Below are positions 8,757 to 20,920 of a stretch of 64,000 nucleotides of DNA, piece after piece. The DNA comes from Oscillospiraceae bacterium. Lineage in GTDB: Bacteria > Bacillota > Clostridia > Oscillospirales > Oscillospiraceae. The stretch covers positions 80,958-144,957 of the forward strand of contig JAFWDQ010000021.1 in assembly GCA_017516065.1 (NCBI GenBank), in the 5' to 3' direction. How positions within the stretch are numbered: position 1 is the stretch's first letter; each line of letters starts with the position of its first letter. The notes below the pieces were generated by a model. That model did not search any database. It saw only the letters and a list, made by a program, of their open reading frames with translations, and had not been told where the DNA came from. A program made the translations under genes and the position numbers.

Positions 8757-11700
8757 TCACGCGTCGATGGTGGATACGCTCATGGTGGTCTCCTCCAGCA
8801 CGTCCAGCAGGACCTTCACCGTGTCCAGAGACGTGAGCATGGTCACGCCGTTCTCGATGGCGCAGCGGCGGATGGCCACGCCGTCCTCATAGTGGACGCC
8901 GGAGAGGATGGCCCGGGTGTTGATGACGTAGCTGACGTAGCCGGCCCGGATGGAGTCCAGGATCTCCTCGCTGCCCTCGCTGAGCTTCCGGCGCACCCGG
9001 GTGCGGATGCCGTGCTCCTTCAGGAACAGCGCCGTGCCGATGGTGGCCTCAATATTGAAGCCCATGTTGTAGAAGCGGCGAACCAGCGGCAGGGCCTCCT
9101 CCTTGTCCTCGTCGGCCAGGGTGACGATGACGGTACCGTAGTTGAGCATCTGGATGCCGGAGGCCACGAAGGCCTTGTACATGGCCCGGTGGAGCTTTTT
9201 GTCGTAGCCGATTGCCTCGCCGGTGGATTTCATCTCCGGGGACAGGTAGGCGTCCATGCCCCGCAGCTTGGAGAAGGAAAAGGCCGGGGCCTTGACATAG
9301 CAGCGCTCCTTCTCCTTCGGATAGATCTCCGTATACCCCTGTTCGGCCAGACTGACGCCCAGATTCACCAGGGTGGCGATGTCCGCCAGCGAGTAACCGG
9401 TGGCCTTGGACAGGAAGGGCACCGTCCGGGAGGAGCGGGGATTGACCTCGATGATATATACGTCCTCCTGCTCCCCCACGATGAACTGGATATTGAACAG
9501 ACCGATGATGCCGATGCCCAGGCCCAGCTTCCGGGTATAGTCCAGGATGGTCTCCTTGACCCGGTCCGAGATGCTGAAGGAGGGGTACACGCTGATGGAG
9601 TCGCCGGAGTGAACGCCGGTACGCTCCACCAGCTCCATGATGCCGGGAACGAAGACGTCCGTTCCGTCGCAGATGGCGTCCACCTCTACCTCCTTGCCCC
9701 GGATGTACTTGTCCACCAGCACCGGCTTGTCCTCGTCGATCTCCACGGCGGTCTTCAGATAGTGCCGCAGGTGCTCCTCCTTGGCTACGATCTGCATGGC
9801 CCGGCCTCCCAGTACGAAGCTGGGCCGCACCAGCACGGGGTATCCGATCTCCGCGGCGGCGGCTACGCCGTCTTCGATATTGGTCACCGCCCGGCCTTTG
9901 GGCTGGGGGATCTCCAGCGAGAGCAGCAGCTTTTCAAATGCGTCCCTGTTCTCCGCCCGCTCGATTGCGGCGCAGTCCGTGCCGATGATCTTCACGCCCC
10001 GCTCCATCAGGGGCTGGGCCAGATTGATGGCCGTCTGGCCGCCCAGGGTGGCGATGACGCCCTCGGGCTGCTCCATCTCGATGATGTTCATCACATCCTC
10101 TACCGTCAGGGGCTCAAAGTAGAGCTTGTCGCTGCAGGTGTAGTCCGTGGAGACGGTCTCCGGGTTGTTGTTGATGATGATGGCCTCGTAGCCCGCCGCC
10201 TTGATGGTCTGCACGGCGTGGACCGTGGAGTAGTCGAACTCCACGCCCTGACCGATGCGGATGGGGCCGGAGCCCAGAACGATGATCTTTTTCTTCTCCG
10301 ACAGGACCGACTCATTCTCCTCCTCGTAGGTGGAGTAGAAATACGGGATATAGCTGTCGAATTCCGACGCGCAGGTGTCGATCATCTTGTACACCGGCAG
10401 GATCCCCGCCTCCCGGCGCAGGGCAAAGACCTCTGTCTCCGCTCTGTCCCACCGGCGGGCGATCTCACGGTCGGAGAAGCCCATGCGCTTTGCTCTGCAC
10501 AGGACGCCGACGTCCCCGGGATGCCGGGTCAGGGTCTGCTCCATGACGACGATATTCGCCATCTTCCGCAGGAACAGCACGTCGATCTGCGTGGCGGCGG
10601 CCAGCGCCTCCGGGGCATGGCCCCGGCGCAGGAGCTCCGCCAGGGCGTAGATCCGGTCGTCGGTGCCGATGGTGATATAGTCCAGCAGTCCCTCGTCCGT
10701 CCAGCCGTCGAATTTCTCCATATACAGGTGCCATACGCCGATCTCCAGGGACCGGATGGCCTTGAGCAGGCTCTCCTCGATGGTGCGGCCGATGCTCATG
10801 ACCTCGCCGGTGGCCTTCATCTGGGTGCCCAGGGAGTTGTTGGCGTCGGTGAATTTGTCGAAGGGGAACCGGGGCATCTTCGTGACCACGTAGTCCAGCG
10901 TGGGCTCGAAGGAGGCCGGGGTGTTGGCGATGGGGATCTCGTCCAGGGTCATGCCCACGGCGATCTTTGCCGACACCCGGGCAATGGGATAGCCGCTGGC
11001 CTTGCTGGCCAGGGCAGAGGACCGGGAGACCCGGGGGTTGACCTCGATGAGATAGTACTGGAAGCTGTTGGGGTCCAGAGCGAACTGGACGTTGCAGCCG
11101 CCCTCGATCTGCAGGGCCCGGATGATCTTCAGGGCGCTGTCCCGGAGCATATGGTACTCCTTGTTGGTCAGCGTCTGGGAGGGGCAGACCACGATGGAGT
11201 CGCCGGTGTGGATGCCCACGGGGTCCACGTTCTCCATGTTGCAGATGGTGATGGCGGTGTCCGCGGCGTCCCGCATGACCTCGTACTCGATCTCCTTGAA
11301 GCCCTTGATGCTCTTTTCCACCAACACCTGATGGACCGGCGAGAGAGCCAGGGCGTTCTTCATGATCTCCCGAAACTCCGTCTCGTCGTCGGCAAAGCCG
11401 CCGCCGGTGCCGCCCAGAGTGAAGGCCGGGCGCAGGACCACGGGATAGCCGATCTCCTCGGCGATCCGCAGGCCGTCCTCCATGGTTTCCGCGATATCGG
11501 AAGGCAGGACCGGCTCGCCGAGGCTCTGGCAGAGCTCCTTGAACAGCTCCCTGTCCTCCGCCTGGGCAATGCTGCTGCTGCGGGTACCCAGCAGCTCCGT
11601 GCGGCACTCCCGCAAAATGCCCTTTTTCTCCAGCTGCACCGCCAGATTCAGGCCCGTCTGTCCACCGATGCTGGGCAGGATCGCGTCGGGCCGCTCGTAG

Positions 11701-11928
11701 CGGATGATCTTGGCGATATACTCCAGGGTCAGGGGCTCCATATAGACCTTGTCCGCGATGGAGGTGTCCGTCATGATGGTGGCGGGGTTGGAGTTGCACA
11801 GCACCACCTCGTACCCCTCCTCCTTCAGGGCAAGGCAGGCCTGGGTCCCGGCGTAGTCGAATTCCGCCGCCTGGCCGATGACGATGGGACCGGAGCCGAT
11901 GACCAGCACCTTGCTGATATCTGTCCGC

Positions 11929-11936
<8 letters not shown>
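8757..11936 (-). CDS. carB: Carbamoyl-phosphate synthase, large subunit
   Basis: 1059 aa, the normal length for CarB. It uses ammonia delivered by CarA, bicarbonate and two ATP to make carbamoyl phosphate for pyrimidine and arginine synthesis. Start [20 protein letters not shown] is typical. Two homologous halves are visible, each with a dinucleotide-type GSGPIxIGQ motif (residues about 14 and 540 onward) and an ATP-grasp region with EVNPR(S/V)SRS. The C-terminal MGS-like allosteric domain follows, with STIDA at the very end. The start overlaps the carA stop by 8 bases, so the two are translationally coupled in a pyrG-carA-carB operon. Confidence 0.98.
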
Positions 11937-14757
<2,821 letters not shown>

Positions 14758-14848
14758 CCGCTTCCGTGACGGGAATATCATTTTCCCGGTCGGTCCGCCC
14801 GCCTCAATATTTCGCTCTCAGCAAAGCATATCGGCAGACCGGACGCTG

Positions 14849-15151
14849 TCAGGGCGCAGTCAACCTGCTTTTCAGCAGTGGAATTCCTTCTTCCATCCAC
14901 CATCCGTTATCAACACCGCCGGAACTCATTCCGCCATGAGCGAACTGCTGTATTACGGCAAAATCGCCGTATTTGTCGGTCATAACCTTGCCTGAAAGTG
15001 AAAAGTATTCCTCTTTTATCCACGTTTCCAGTTCGTCAGGAGAAATCATATCCATATTCTCCGCGCGTTCTTTTAAGTAATCCCAAAAATACGGATCTCC
15101 CCTGAATCCCCATCTTTCGGGTTTTTCTTCAAATATTTTTGACAGCCGCAT
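14849..15151 (-). CDS. Conserved-looking 100-aa protein of unknown function
   Basis: The start at 15151 (MRLSKIFEEKPERWG) is preceded by AGGAG with good spacing; an 11-codon longer reading has no such site. The protein is cytoplasmic-looking, with no signal or membrane segment. Notable strings are GFRGDPYFWDYL near the N-terminus and FAHGGMSSGGV in the C-terminal half, whose Gly/His/Ser pattern looks conserved rather than random. I do not recognise a named family. Codon use and base composition are AT-richer than the flanking pyrG and aminopeptidase genes, and the gene lies next to a duplicated fragment of that aminopeptidase, so recent acquisition is possible. Confidence 0.65.
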   Translation of the reverse strand: MRLSKIFEEKPERWGFRGDPYFWDYLKERAENMDMISPDELETWIKEEYFSLSGKVMTDKYGDFAVIQQFAHGGMSSGGVDNGWWMEEGIPLLKSRLTAP

Positions 15152-15172
15152 ATTCCTGCTCCTCTCAAATTC

Positions 15173-15278
15173 CGATTTGCCCATCTTATTTCAGTTGTTT
15201 CAGATCGGCTGCATGCTTCGGTTCATACGGCGCTGAAATAAAGTCTTTCTTTTAGTAGAACAAGCCGCCTGCTGTCTC
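15173..15278. repeat. Decayed copy of the aminopeptidase gene end (repeat copy A)
   Basis: About 106 bases aligning to 15975-16079 with roughly 90% identity and a one-base indel. Read on the minus strand it would encode ETAGGLFY, then a stop, then KKDFISAPYEP, against ETAGGLYHEKKDFVSAPYEP in the intact gene, so it is a non-functional remnant. Confidence 0.9.
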
Positions 15279-15326
15279 AACTGAACAATCATGAAGAAAT
15301 ATATCAACAAAATGGGGGATATTTGA

Positions 15327-15851
15327 TCAGTCTTCTATTGTCCTGAACAGGTTCTGTTTGCATTTTACGCTGTATTGCAGAGTATAGGATGCAGCCCCGG
15401 CGTTCCATGCATTCTGTATTTCGGCTATCTCTCTTGTTATATCATCAAGGTCCCTGTACCAGGCAAGAAATGTATTCTGCGAAAATGCCGTGTCATTCCC
15501 TTCTGAGGCATATAGTGCGTATTTGGGACTGTTTTTGCCGCCTTTGAACTGCTGCGAACGGGTTACCTTTGAAGCACTGGCGATCACACCTTCGTTCGGT
15601 GAAATAATCCTGATCGTTTCCGATGGTTTACCGTTTTCGGAAACGACTGGCGTGTTTTCTCCTCCCAGTAAGCTGTCCAATGAAACATTCAACTTTTTTG
15701 ACAGGATCAAAAGCTTGTCAACTTCCGGATACCCTTCTCCCTGCTCCCATTTTGACACAGCCTGTCTGCTTACACCCAGCATTTCTGCCAGTCCTTCTTG
15801 TGAGAGCTGGTTCTTCTTGCGAAGCGTCTGCAGGTTTTTTCCAAAACTCAT
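15327..15851 (-). CDS. XRE-family transcriptional regulator
   Basis: 174 aa from ATG at 15851, chosen because AAGGAGGG sits at the right distance; the longer reading to 15962 has no such site. Residues about 3-65 are a Cro/CI-type helix-turn-helix (NLQTLRKKNQLSQEGLAEML, then GVSRQAVSKWEQG). The remaining 110 residues match no effector domain I recognise. The gene is distinctly AT-richer than the window average and is bracketed by two copies of the end of the neighbouring aminopeptidase gene. It could control the adjacent 100-aa gene or genes elsewhere; nothing in the sequence decides this. Confidence 0.88.
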   Translation of the reverse strand: MSFGKNLQTLRKKNQLSQEGLAEMLGVSRQAVSKWEQGEGYPEVDKLLILSKKLNVSLDSLLGGENTPVVSENGKPSETIRIISPNEGVIASASKVTRSQQFKGGKNSPKYALYASEGNDTAFSQNTFLAWYRDLDDITREIAEIQNAWNAGAASYTLQYSVKCKQNLFRTIED

Positions 15852-15974
15852 AATACCACCCTCCTTATAAAGGAAGTGTAAGGCTTGAGCCGCGCTTTTT
15901 CTACCAACCTCTATTTGCCTTTCCGCAACCTGAAGTTGCTTTTTCTCAAGCAGTTTAATCAATACGGCAAATAA

Positions 15975-16079
15975 CGATCTGCCGATCTCATTTCAGTTGT
16001 TTCAGATCGTCTGCATTCTCGGTTCATACGGCGCTGAAACAAAGTCTTTCTTTTCGTGGTACAAGCCGCCTGCTGTCTC
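15975..16079. repeat. Repeat copy B: intact 3' end of the aminopeptidase gene
   Basis: Direct-repeat partner of 15173-15278. It spans the last 26 codons and stop of the aminopeptidase P gene plus 27 bases downstream. The two copies enclose about 700 bases carrying only the XRE gene. Confidence 0.9.
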
Positions 16080-17858
16080 CAGAGGCTTTGTGACCTCTGC
16101 CAGCCAGTGGGCCTCCTCCTCCGTCAGCCGTGGGGCCAGGGTCTGATACACCCGCCGGTGATACGCGTCCAGGCGTCTGCGGCCCTCCTCCCCCAGCAGC
16201 GCAGGGTCGATGGCGTCCCGGTCAAAGGGCGCCAGGGTCAGGTGCTCGAAGCGGAGGTACCCCTCCCGCTCCGCCCGGCAGACCAGCAGCAGATTTTCCT
16301 GCCGGACGCCGTGGCTGCCGGCGGCGTAATACCCCGGCTCGTCGGAGAGGATCATGCCGGGCCGGAGCACGCCGTCCCAGCCGTACAGGGGCCGCTGGCG
16401 GAGATTCACCGGCCCCTCATGGACGCAGAGGAAGCAACCCACGCCGTGGCCGGTGCCGTGGCCGTAATCCAGCCCAGCTCCCCACAGGGGCAGCCGGGCC
16501 ACGGCCTCCAGCTGTTCGGCACGGGTCCCCGCCGGAAACACGGCATCGGCCAGAGCCAGCATCCCCCGGAGTACAAGGGTCACATGGCGCTTTTGTTCCT
16601 CCGTGACAGGTCCCAGGGCCACCGTCCGGGTGACGTCGGTGGTGCCCTCCAGGTACTGACCGCCGGAGTCCAGCAGCAGCAGCCCCTCCGGCTGCAGGGG
16701 CACGTCCGTTTCCGCCGTTGCCTCGTAGTGGACGATGGCCCCGTGAGGTCCGTATCCGGCGATGGTGGCAAAGCTGGGGCCCAGCGCCCCCTGCTGCCGC
16801 CGCAATTCATCGACCAGATCGCCCACGGAGCACTCCGTCATGGGGACGCGGCCGATATCCCGCTTCACCTGATACAGCCACTTTGTCAGCGCCGCGCCGT
16901 CCTTCTCATGGGCCAGGCGCATATTGGCCTGCTCCGTATCGTTTTTTATGGATTTCCACAGGGCCGTGGGGTTGGGAATATCGATCCGCTCCGCGCCCCG
17001 GTCCTCCAGGATCGAACAGAGGCTTTGGTTTACATAACGTGTATCCAGCATCACGCGGCAGCCTGGCTCCGTCTCCCGGCAGAAGTCATACACACCGTCA
17101 TAGGGTCGGATTTCCGTCCCCAGCCCGGCGAGGGAAGCCCGCAGTCCGTCGGAGAGCTTGCTCTCGTCGGTGAAGAGCAGCGCCCGCTCCGGGGTCACCG
17201 CGGCGTAGGCCAGCAGAACGGGGTTATAGGCCACGTCCCCGCCCCGGAGATTGAACAGCCAGGCCAGGTCGTCCAGCGCCGTCAGCAGAAAGACCGCCGC
17301 GTCCCGTTTCGCCAGCTCCTGACGCAGCTTCGCAAGCTTCTCCGCGGCGCTCTGTCCGGCGTATCGTTCCTCCAGCAGGAACGCCGGGGCGTCGGGCAGG
17401 GCGGGACGGTCCGTCCAGAACGCATCCGGCAGGTCCAGATCGGAACGAAGCTCGCCCTTTTTCCACTGTCTGCGAAGGGTCTGACAGTATGCTCCGGAGA
17501 AGGTGCGGCCATCGAAGCCCAGCCGGCCGCCCTCCGGCAGCTTTTCGGCCAGATACTTCTGCACCGTGGGGGTGGTCTTCTCCCCCGACCGGAACAGGTC
17601 GATACCGGTGTCCGCCAGCTCCTGCTCCGCCTGGATCCAGTAGCGGGAGTCCGTCCAGAGCCCGGCGCTGTCCGGGAGCACCAGCAGCGTACCGGCGGAG
17701 CCGGTGAAGCCGGACAGGAAGGTGCGGGTCTTGAAGTGTTCCCCCACATATTCCGAGCCGTGGCAGTCCGCGTCCGCCGCCAGCCAGGCGTCCAGGCCCT
17801 CCCGGGACATCCCCTGCCGCAGCAGGGCCAGCCGTTCCCGTATCGTCTCTTTTTCCAT
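16002..17858 (-). CDS. Xaa-Pro aminopeptidase (M24B, aminopeptidase P family)
   Basis: 618 aa, the long M24B form with two creatinase-like N-terminal domains, the pita-bread catalytic domain and a C-terminal extension. It removes an N-terminal residue preceding proline. Metal ligands are visible in order: Asp in LLLLDSGG (about 397), Asp in GTTDVTRTV (about 408), His in GTGHGVG (about 470), Glu in SDEPGYY (about 506) and Glu in RQENLLL (about 520). The start ATG at 17858 overlaps the TAA of the upstream PAP2 gene by one base and has AGAGG ahead of it. No signal peptide, so it acts in the cytoplasm. Its last codons are duplicated at 15173-15278. Confidence 0.95.
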   Translation of the reverse strand: MEKETIRERLALLRQGMSREGLDAWLAADADCHGSEYVGEHFKTRTFLSGFTGSAGTLLVLPDSAGLWTDSRYWIQAEQELADTGIDLFRSGEKTTPTVQKYLAEKLPEGGRLGFDGRTFSGAYCQTLRRQWKKGELRSDLDLPDAFWTDRPALPDAPAFLLEERYAGQSAAEKLAKLRQELAKRDAAVFLLTALDDLAWLFNLRGGDVAYNPVLLAYAAVTPERALLFTDESKLSDGLRASLAGLGTEIRPYDGVYDFCRETEPGCRVMLDTRYVNQSLCSILEDRGAERIDIPNPTALWKSIKNDTEQANMRLAHEKDGAALTKWLYQVKRDIGRVPMTECSVGDLVDELRRQQGALGPSFATIAGYGPHGAIVHYEATAETDVPLQPEGLLLLDSGGQYLEGTTDVTRTVALGPVTEEQKRHVTLVLRGMLALADAVFPAGTRAEQLEAVARLPLWGAGLDYGHGTGHGVGCFLCVHEGPVNLRQRPLYGWDGVLRPGMILSDEPGYYAAGSHGVRQENLLLVCRAEREGYLRFEHLTLAPFDRDAIDPALLGEEGRRRLDAYHRRVYQTLAPRLTEEEAHWLAEVTKPLETAGGLYHEKKDFVSAPYEPRMQTI

Positions 17859-18517
17859 TATGACGCCTCTTTTCCTTCTCCGGCTCTGCAGGCGGAATAG
17901 TACAGGGATACCAGGGCCGCGCCCAGCAGAACGCCGCCGATCACGTCGGTGAACCAGTGCACACCGGACAACAGACGGCCCACCACCAGCAGGATCATGA
18001 CCACCGCGGTCACCGCCTCCGCCGTCAGACGCAGATTCCTGGTTTTGATCTCCTCGTGGAAAAATCGCAGGGCTGAGCCCAGGATACACAGGGAGAGCAT
18101 GGTATGGGAGGATGGATAGGAGGCCTCCAGCACGCCGTCGATGAGCACCGGGCGGCAGTTGACCACGACGACCTCAAAGAACACGTAGAGGATCACCGCC
18201 GCGATATACAGACCGATGAGGGCCTTCACTTCCCGGTCCATGTGCCGGAAGCCCCGGCGCTTGACGCACTGGATCAGCGCCAGCACCACAAAGACCAGCG
18301 CCAGCACGATGGCAAGATAACCCAGGATCTCAGTGAACACATACCAGGCGTGATGGACGCCCAGTCCCCGGAATACCGCGCCGTTCAGCTTTGCGAAACC
18401 CACGGCGGAGTTCTCCGGGCCGATGGGCTGTACGCTGACACAGCGGACCAGTACGGTGAACACGATGAACACGACCAGCAGAATGCAGCCCGTCCTGTAC
18501 TCTCTAAACTTTTCCAT
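17858..18517 (-). CDS. PAP2-family membrane phosphatase
   Basis: 219 aa with about six hydrophobic helices. The three phosphatase motifs are present: the arginine-proline in VNCRPVL, then SYPSSHTML, then GRLLSGVHWFTDVIGG with the catalytic His and Asp. Such enzymes hydrolyse lipid phosphates or undecaprenyl pyrophosphate at the membrane; the substrate here cannot be told. GGGGAGAG precedes the ATG. It is the first gene of a two-gene unit with the aminopeptidase (TAATG junction) and has its own promoter with an operator-like palindrome. Confidence 0.92.
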   Translation of the reverse strand: MEKFREYRTGCILLVVFIVFTVLVRCVSVQPIGPENSAVGFAKLNGAVFRGLGVHHAWYVFTEILGYLAIVLALVFVVLALIQCVKRRGFRHMDREVKALIGLYIAAVILYVFFEVVVVNCRPVLIDGVLEASYPSSHTMLSLCILGSALRFFHEEIKTRNLRLTAEAVTAVVMILLVVGRLLSGVHWFTDVIGGVLLGAALVSLYYSACRAGEGKEAS

Positions 18518-18580
18518 AGTCTCTCCCCTGTCGTATCATTTGTTTTGATCCGGACGAAACCGTGATCCTATCATTTTCGT

Positions 18581-18627
18581 TTGTATTATTGTAGTAATAC
18601 AATAGCTCATTTGTGAGGTTTTGTCAA
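18581..18627 (-). promoter_or_regulatory. Promoter with overlapping palindromic operator (PAP2 gene)
   Basis: Minus-strand TTGACA (18627-18622), 17 bases, TATTGT (18604-18599). A perfect dyad, TTGTATTA and TAATACAA with a six-base centre (18581-18602), covers the -10 box and start site, the position expected for a repressor site. Confidence 0.7.
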
Positions 18628-18665
18628 GGGATAATCAAACGGTGGAGCATACAAAGGCATCGGTT

Positions 18666-20033
18666 TTACGCCTCTCCGCCGCTCCGCTGTTCCGGCAGGA
18701 TGGCTGTGACGGTCAGGGTATGCCCGCCATCAGGGGTCTCCGCCCGTATTTTGCCCCTGTGGGCCAGCACGATGCTCTTTGCGATGGACAGCCCCAGCCC
18801 GTAGCCCCCGGTCTTGGAGCTCCGGGAGTCGTCGGCCCGGTAGAAGCGGTCGAACAGGCGATTCAGCTGTTCCGTTTCCACCGGCCGGGCGGTGGTATTG
18901 GAGACCGTCAGCCGTATATTCCGGCTCCGCCGCTCCAGCCCCAGGGCGATGCTGCCCTCCGGCGGGGTATATTTCAGCGCGTTGTCCAGCAGGATCGATA
19001 CCAGCTGCCGCAGGGCCTTTTCATCTCCGGTACAGGAGATCATGGGCTGAATGTCGGTCTGAAACGCCTTCCCCTGGGTCCTGGCCAGAGACTGGAAGGA
19101 CTGGGCCGTCTCCTCCACCACGTCGGAAAACGGGAAGGGCAGCATCTGCAGCGGCCGCTCCTCGTCCATCCGGGACAGATAAATCAGATCGTTGGTCAGA
19201 TCCGTCAGGCGCAGGGTCTGGCGCTTGATGTCGGCAAGCCACTCGTTCTCCCCGCACTCCAGCTCCGCCAGCTCCGCATCGGCGCCGATGACGGTCAGCG
19301 GCGTCTTGAGCTCATGGCCCGCGTCGGTGATGAAGCGCCGCTGTTTTTCATAGCTCTCCGCCACGGGCCGGACGATCCGCTTGGAGAGCAGGATCAGCAG
19401 CACCAGCACCGCGGCCAGGCCCGCCAGAGCCACGGCCACGCTGGCCAGCAGCGTGGTGCGGAAATCGGACAGCACACGGCCCCGGTCCAAAAATACGATC
19501 CGTGTCCCGCTCTCTTCATCGCTGACGGCATAGCGGTAGTCGCCGTAAAAGCCCCGCTCGCTGCCGGACTCCCACACCGCCCGGGCATATTCCCCGGCGG
19601 TCCCGGCGTCCACAGCGGCCACCTGCCCCACATCGGCGGCAATGATCGTCCCGTCCTCGCTGAGCACGACGGAGAAGTAACGGGACTCGTAGGGCGCCTC
19701 CGGGGACAGGACCGGGGCGTTGAAGTGCCGGCCGTTCTCAAAGAACGCATCGTCGTCGTCCCAGTCTTCCCACAGATCGTCGTCCCGGTCTTCCCACAGA
19801 TCGTCGTCGTCCGACAGTGCCCACTCCGGCGGCGGCGCGGTCACGCCCGGCCTTCCGTTCACCGTCGGGGGAAAGGCGCCCTCGTTGGCAATAAGCACAT
19901 CCAGGATCGCGTCGGCGTCCGTGACGATCTTGTGGCGGCTGACCAGATTGACGCTGCCCAGGATCACCAGCAGGACGATGGCCAGCGAGACCATGGCGGC
20001 CACGATAAGTTTGATACGAAGCTGTCGGATCAT
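18666..20033 (-). CDS. Sensor histidine kinase of a two-component system
   Basis: 455 aa. A transmembrane helix at about 8-30 is followed by an external sensor region of about 130 residues with a strikingly acidic tandem repeat (DDDLWED twice), a second helix at about 165-190, and no clear HAMP. The kinase core has the H-box DAGHELKTPL (His240), the N-box LLDNALKYTPPEG and the G-box GGYGLGLSIAKS. The ATG at 20033 overlaps the response-regulator stop by four bases (ATGA). The divergent VTC/DUF4956/lipoprotein operon is the nearest candidate target. The acidic repeat hints at cation or cationic-peptide sensing, which is inference only. Confidence 0.95.
   Translation of the reverse strand: MIRQLRIKLIVAAMVSLAIVLLVILGSVNLVSRHKIVTDADAILDVLIANEGAFPPTVNGRPGVTAPPPEWALSDDDDLWEDRDDDLWEDWDDDDAFFENGRHFNAPVLSPEAPYESRYFSVVLSEDGTIIAADVGQVAAVDAGTAGEYARAVWESGSERGFYGDYRYAVSDEESGTRIVFLDRGRVLSDFRTTLLASVAVALAGLAAVLVLLILLSKRIVRPVAESYEKQRRFITDAGHELKTPLTVIGADAELAELECGENEWLADIKRQTLRLTDLTNDLIYLSRMDEERPLQMLPFPFSDVVEETAQSFQSLARTQGKAFQTDIQPMISCTGDEKALRQLVSILLDNALKYTPPEGSIALGLERRSRNIRLTVSNTTARPVETEQLNRLFDRFYRADDSRSSKTGGYGLGLSIAKSIVLAHRGKIRAETPDGGHTLTVTAILPEQRSGGEA
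19764..19811. repeat. 24-bp tandem repeat in the kinase sensor domain
   Basis: Two adjacent 24-base units (19764-19787 and 19788-19811), nearly identical, encode the repeated Asp-Asp-Asp-Leu-Trp-Glu-Asp block. Confidence 0.85.
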
Positions 20034-20704
20034 GGGAGCTCCTCCAGGGAATAGCCCGCGTTTCGTGTGGCCCTGATCCGGATGTCGGCCTGAAGGGCCG
20101 TGAGCTTCTTCCTTAAATAAGAGATATACACCCACACCACGTTCGGCTCCACATCGCTGTCATAGCCCCAGATGCTCTCCAGAAACCGCTCTGTGGCGAT
20201 GAGCTGGCGGGGATTGCGCATGAGCAGCTCCATCATCTGGAACTCCCGGTTGGCCAGGCGGAAGCTGCCTGCGGGGGACGCCAGCTCAAAGGTGCTCTGA
20301 TCCAGCGTGATATTGCCGAAGCGCAGCCGGCTGGTGGTCTGGGCCGTCTGGCTGCGGGTCATGGCCCGGATCCGGGCCAGCAGCTCCTGGGCGGCAAAGG
20401 GCTTGGTGAGATAGTCGTTGGCTCCGGCGTCCAGACCCAACACCTTGTCGTCGATCTCAGACTTTGCGGTGAGGATCAGCACCGGGATGCGGTCGCCCCG
20501 CTCCCGGAGCCTGCGCAGGACCGTCATACCGTCCACGCCGGGCATCATCAGGTCCAGGATCAGAGCGTCGTAATTCCCGGCCTCCAGATAGTCCAGGGCC
20601 TCCGCCCCGTCGAAGACCGCGTCCACGGAATAGTTGCTGCGCTCCAGCAGCGCCGTGACGGCCCGGGACAGGGACACCTCGTCCTCGGCAAGCAGTATGC
20701 GCAT
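20030..20704 (-). CDS. OmpR/PhoB-family response regulator
   Basis: 224 aa. The receiver domain has the acidic pair in LLAEDEV, the phospho-acceptor Asp51 in LILDLMMPG, and Lys in DYLTKPF. The C-terminal winged helix carries LANREFQMMELLMRNP and WVYISYLRKKL. It precedes and is coupled to the kinase gene. It is divergently placed from the VTC-domain operon, so it may regulate that operon or itself; no direct-repeat binding site was identified with confidence. Confidence 0.97.
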   Translation of the reverse strand: MRILLAEDEVSLSRAVTALLERSNYSVDAVFDGAEALDYLEAGNYDALILDLMMPGVDGMTVLRRLRERGDRIPVLILTAKSEIDDKVLGLDAGANDYLTKPFAAQELLARIRAMTRSQTAQTTSRLRFGNITLDQSTFELASPAGSFRLANREFQMMELLMRNPRQLIATERFLESIWGYDSDVEPNVVWVYISYLRKKLTALQADIRIRATRNAGYSLEELP

Positions 20705-20773
20705 GGGCCCTAACCCCCTTTTGGCCGCGGCAACAGCTGCGCGGCGGTATCTTTCTGATCATATTCCCTGTTA

Positions 20774-20802
20774 AGCATACCACGAAATCCTGCGTTTGTC
20801 AG
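20774..20802 (-). promoter_or_regulatory. Promoter of the response regulator/kinase operon
   Basis: Minus-strand CTGACA (20802-20797), 17 bases, TATGCT (20779-20774), about 70 bases before the ATG at 20704. Confidence 0.55.
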
Positions 20803-20879
20803 CGTGATTTTCCCCTTAGAATGTTTATATTTTGTTAAAATTTGAGCCCGGTTTCTTTTATCTTCAATTATGTTTCGGC

Positions 20880-20888
20880 TGTTATAAT
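20880..20888 (+). promoter_or_regulatory. Extended -10 promoter of the VTC-domain operon
   Basis: TGTTATAAT at 20880-20888, a consensus extended -10. No good -35 box is present at 16-18 bases upstream, so an activator such as the divergent response regulator may be needed. Confidence 0.55.
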
Positions 20889-20920
20889 GGCCCTGCGATC
20901 AGGAAAGGAGGCGCGGTACG

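Noticed and set aside
15327..16079. Insertion sequence around the XRE gene
   Set aside because: No transposase or terminal inverted repeats were found; only a direct duplication of the aminopeptidase gene end is visible.
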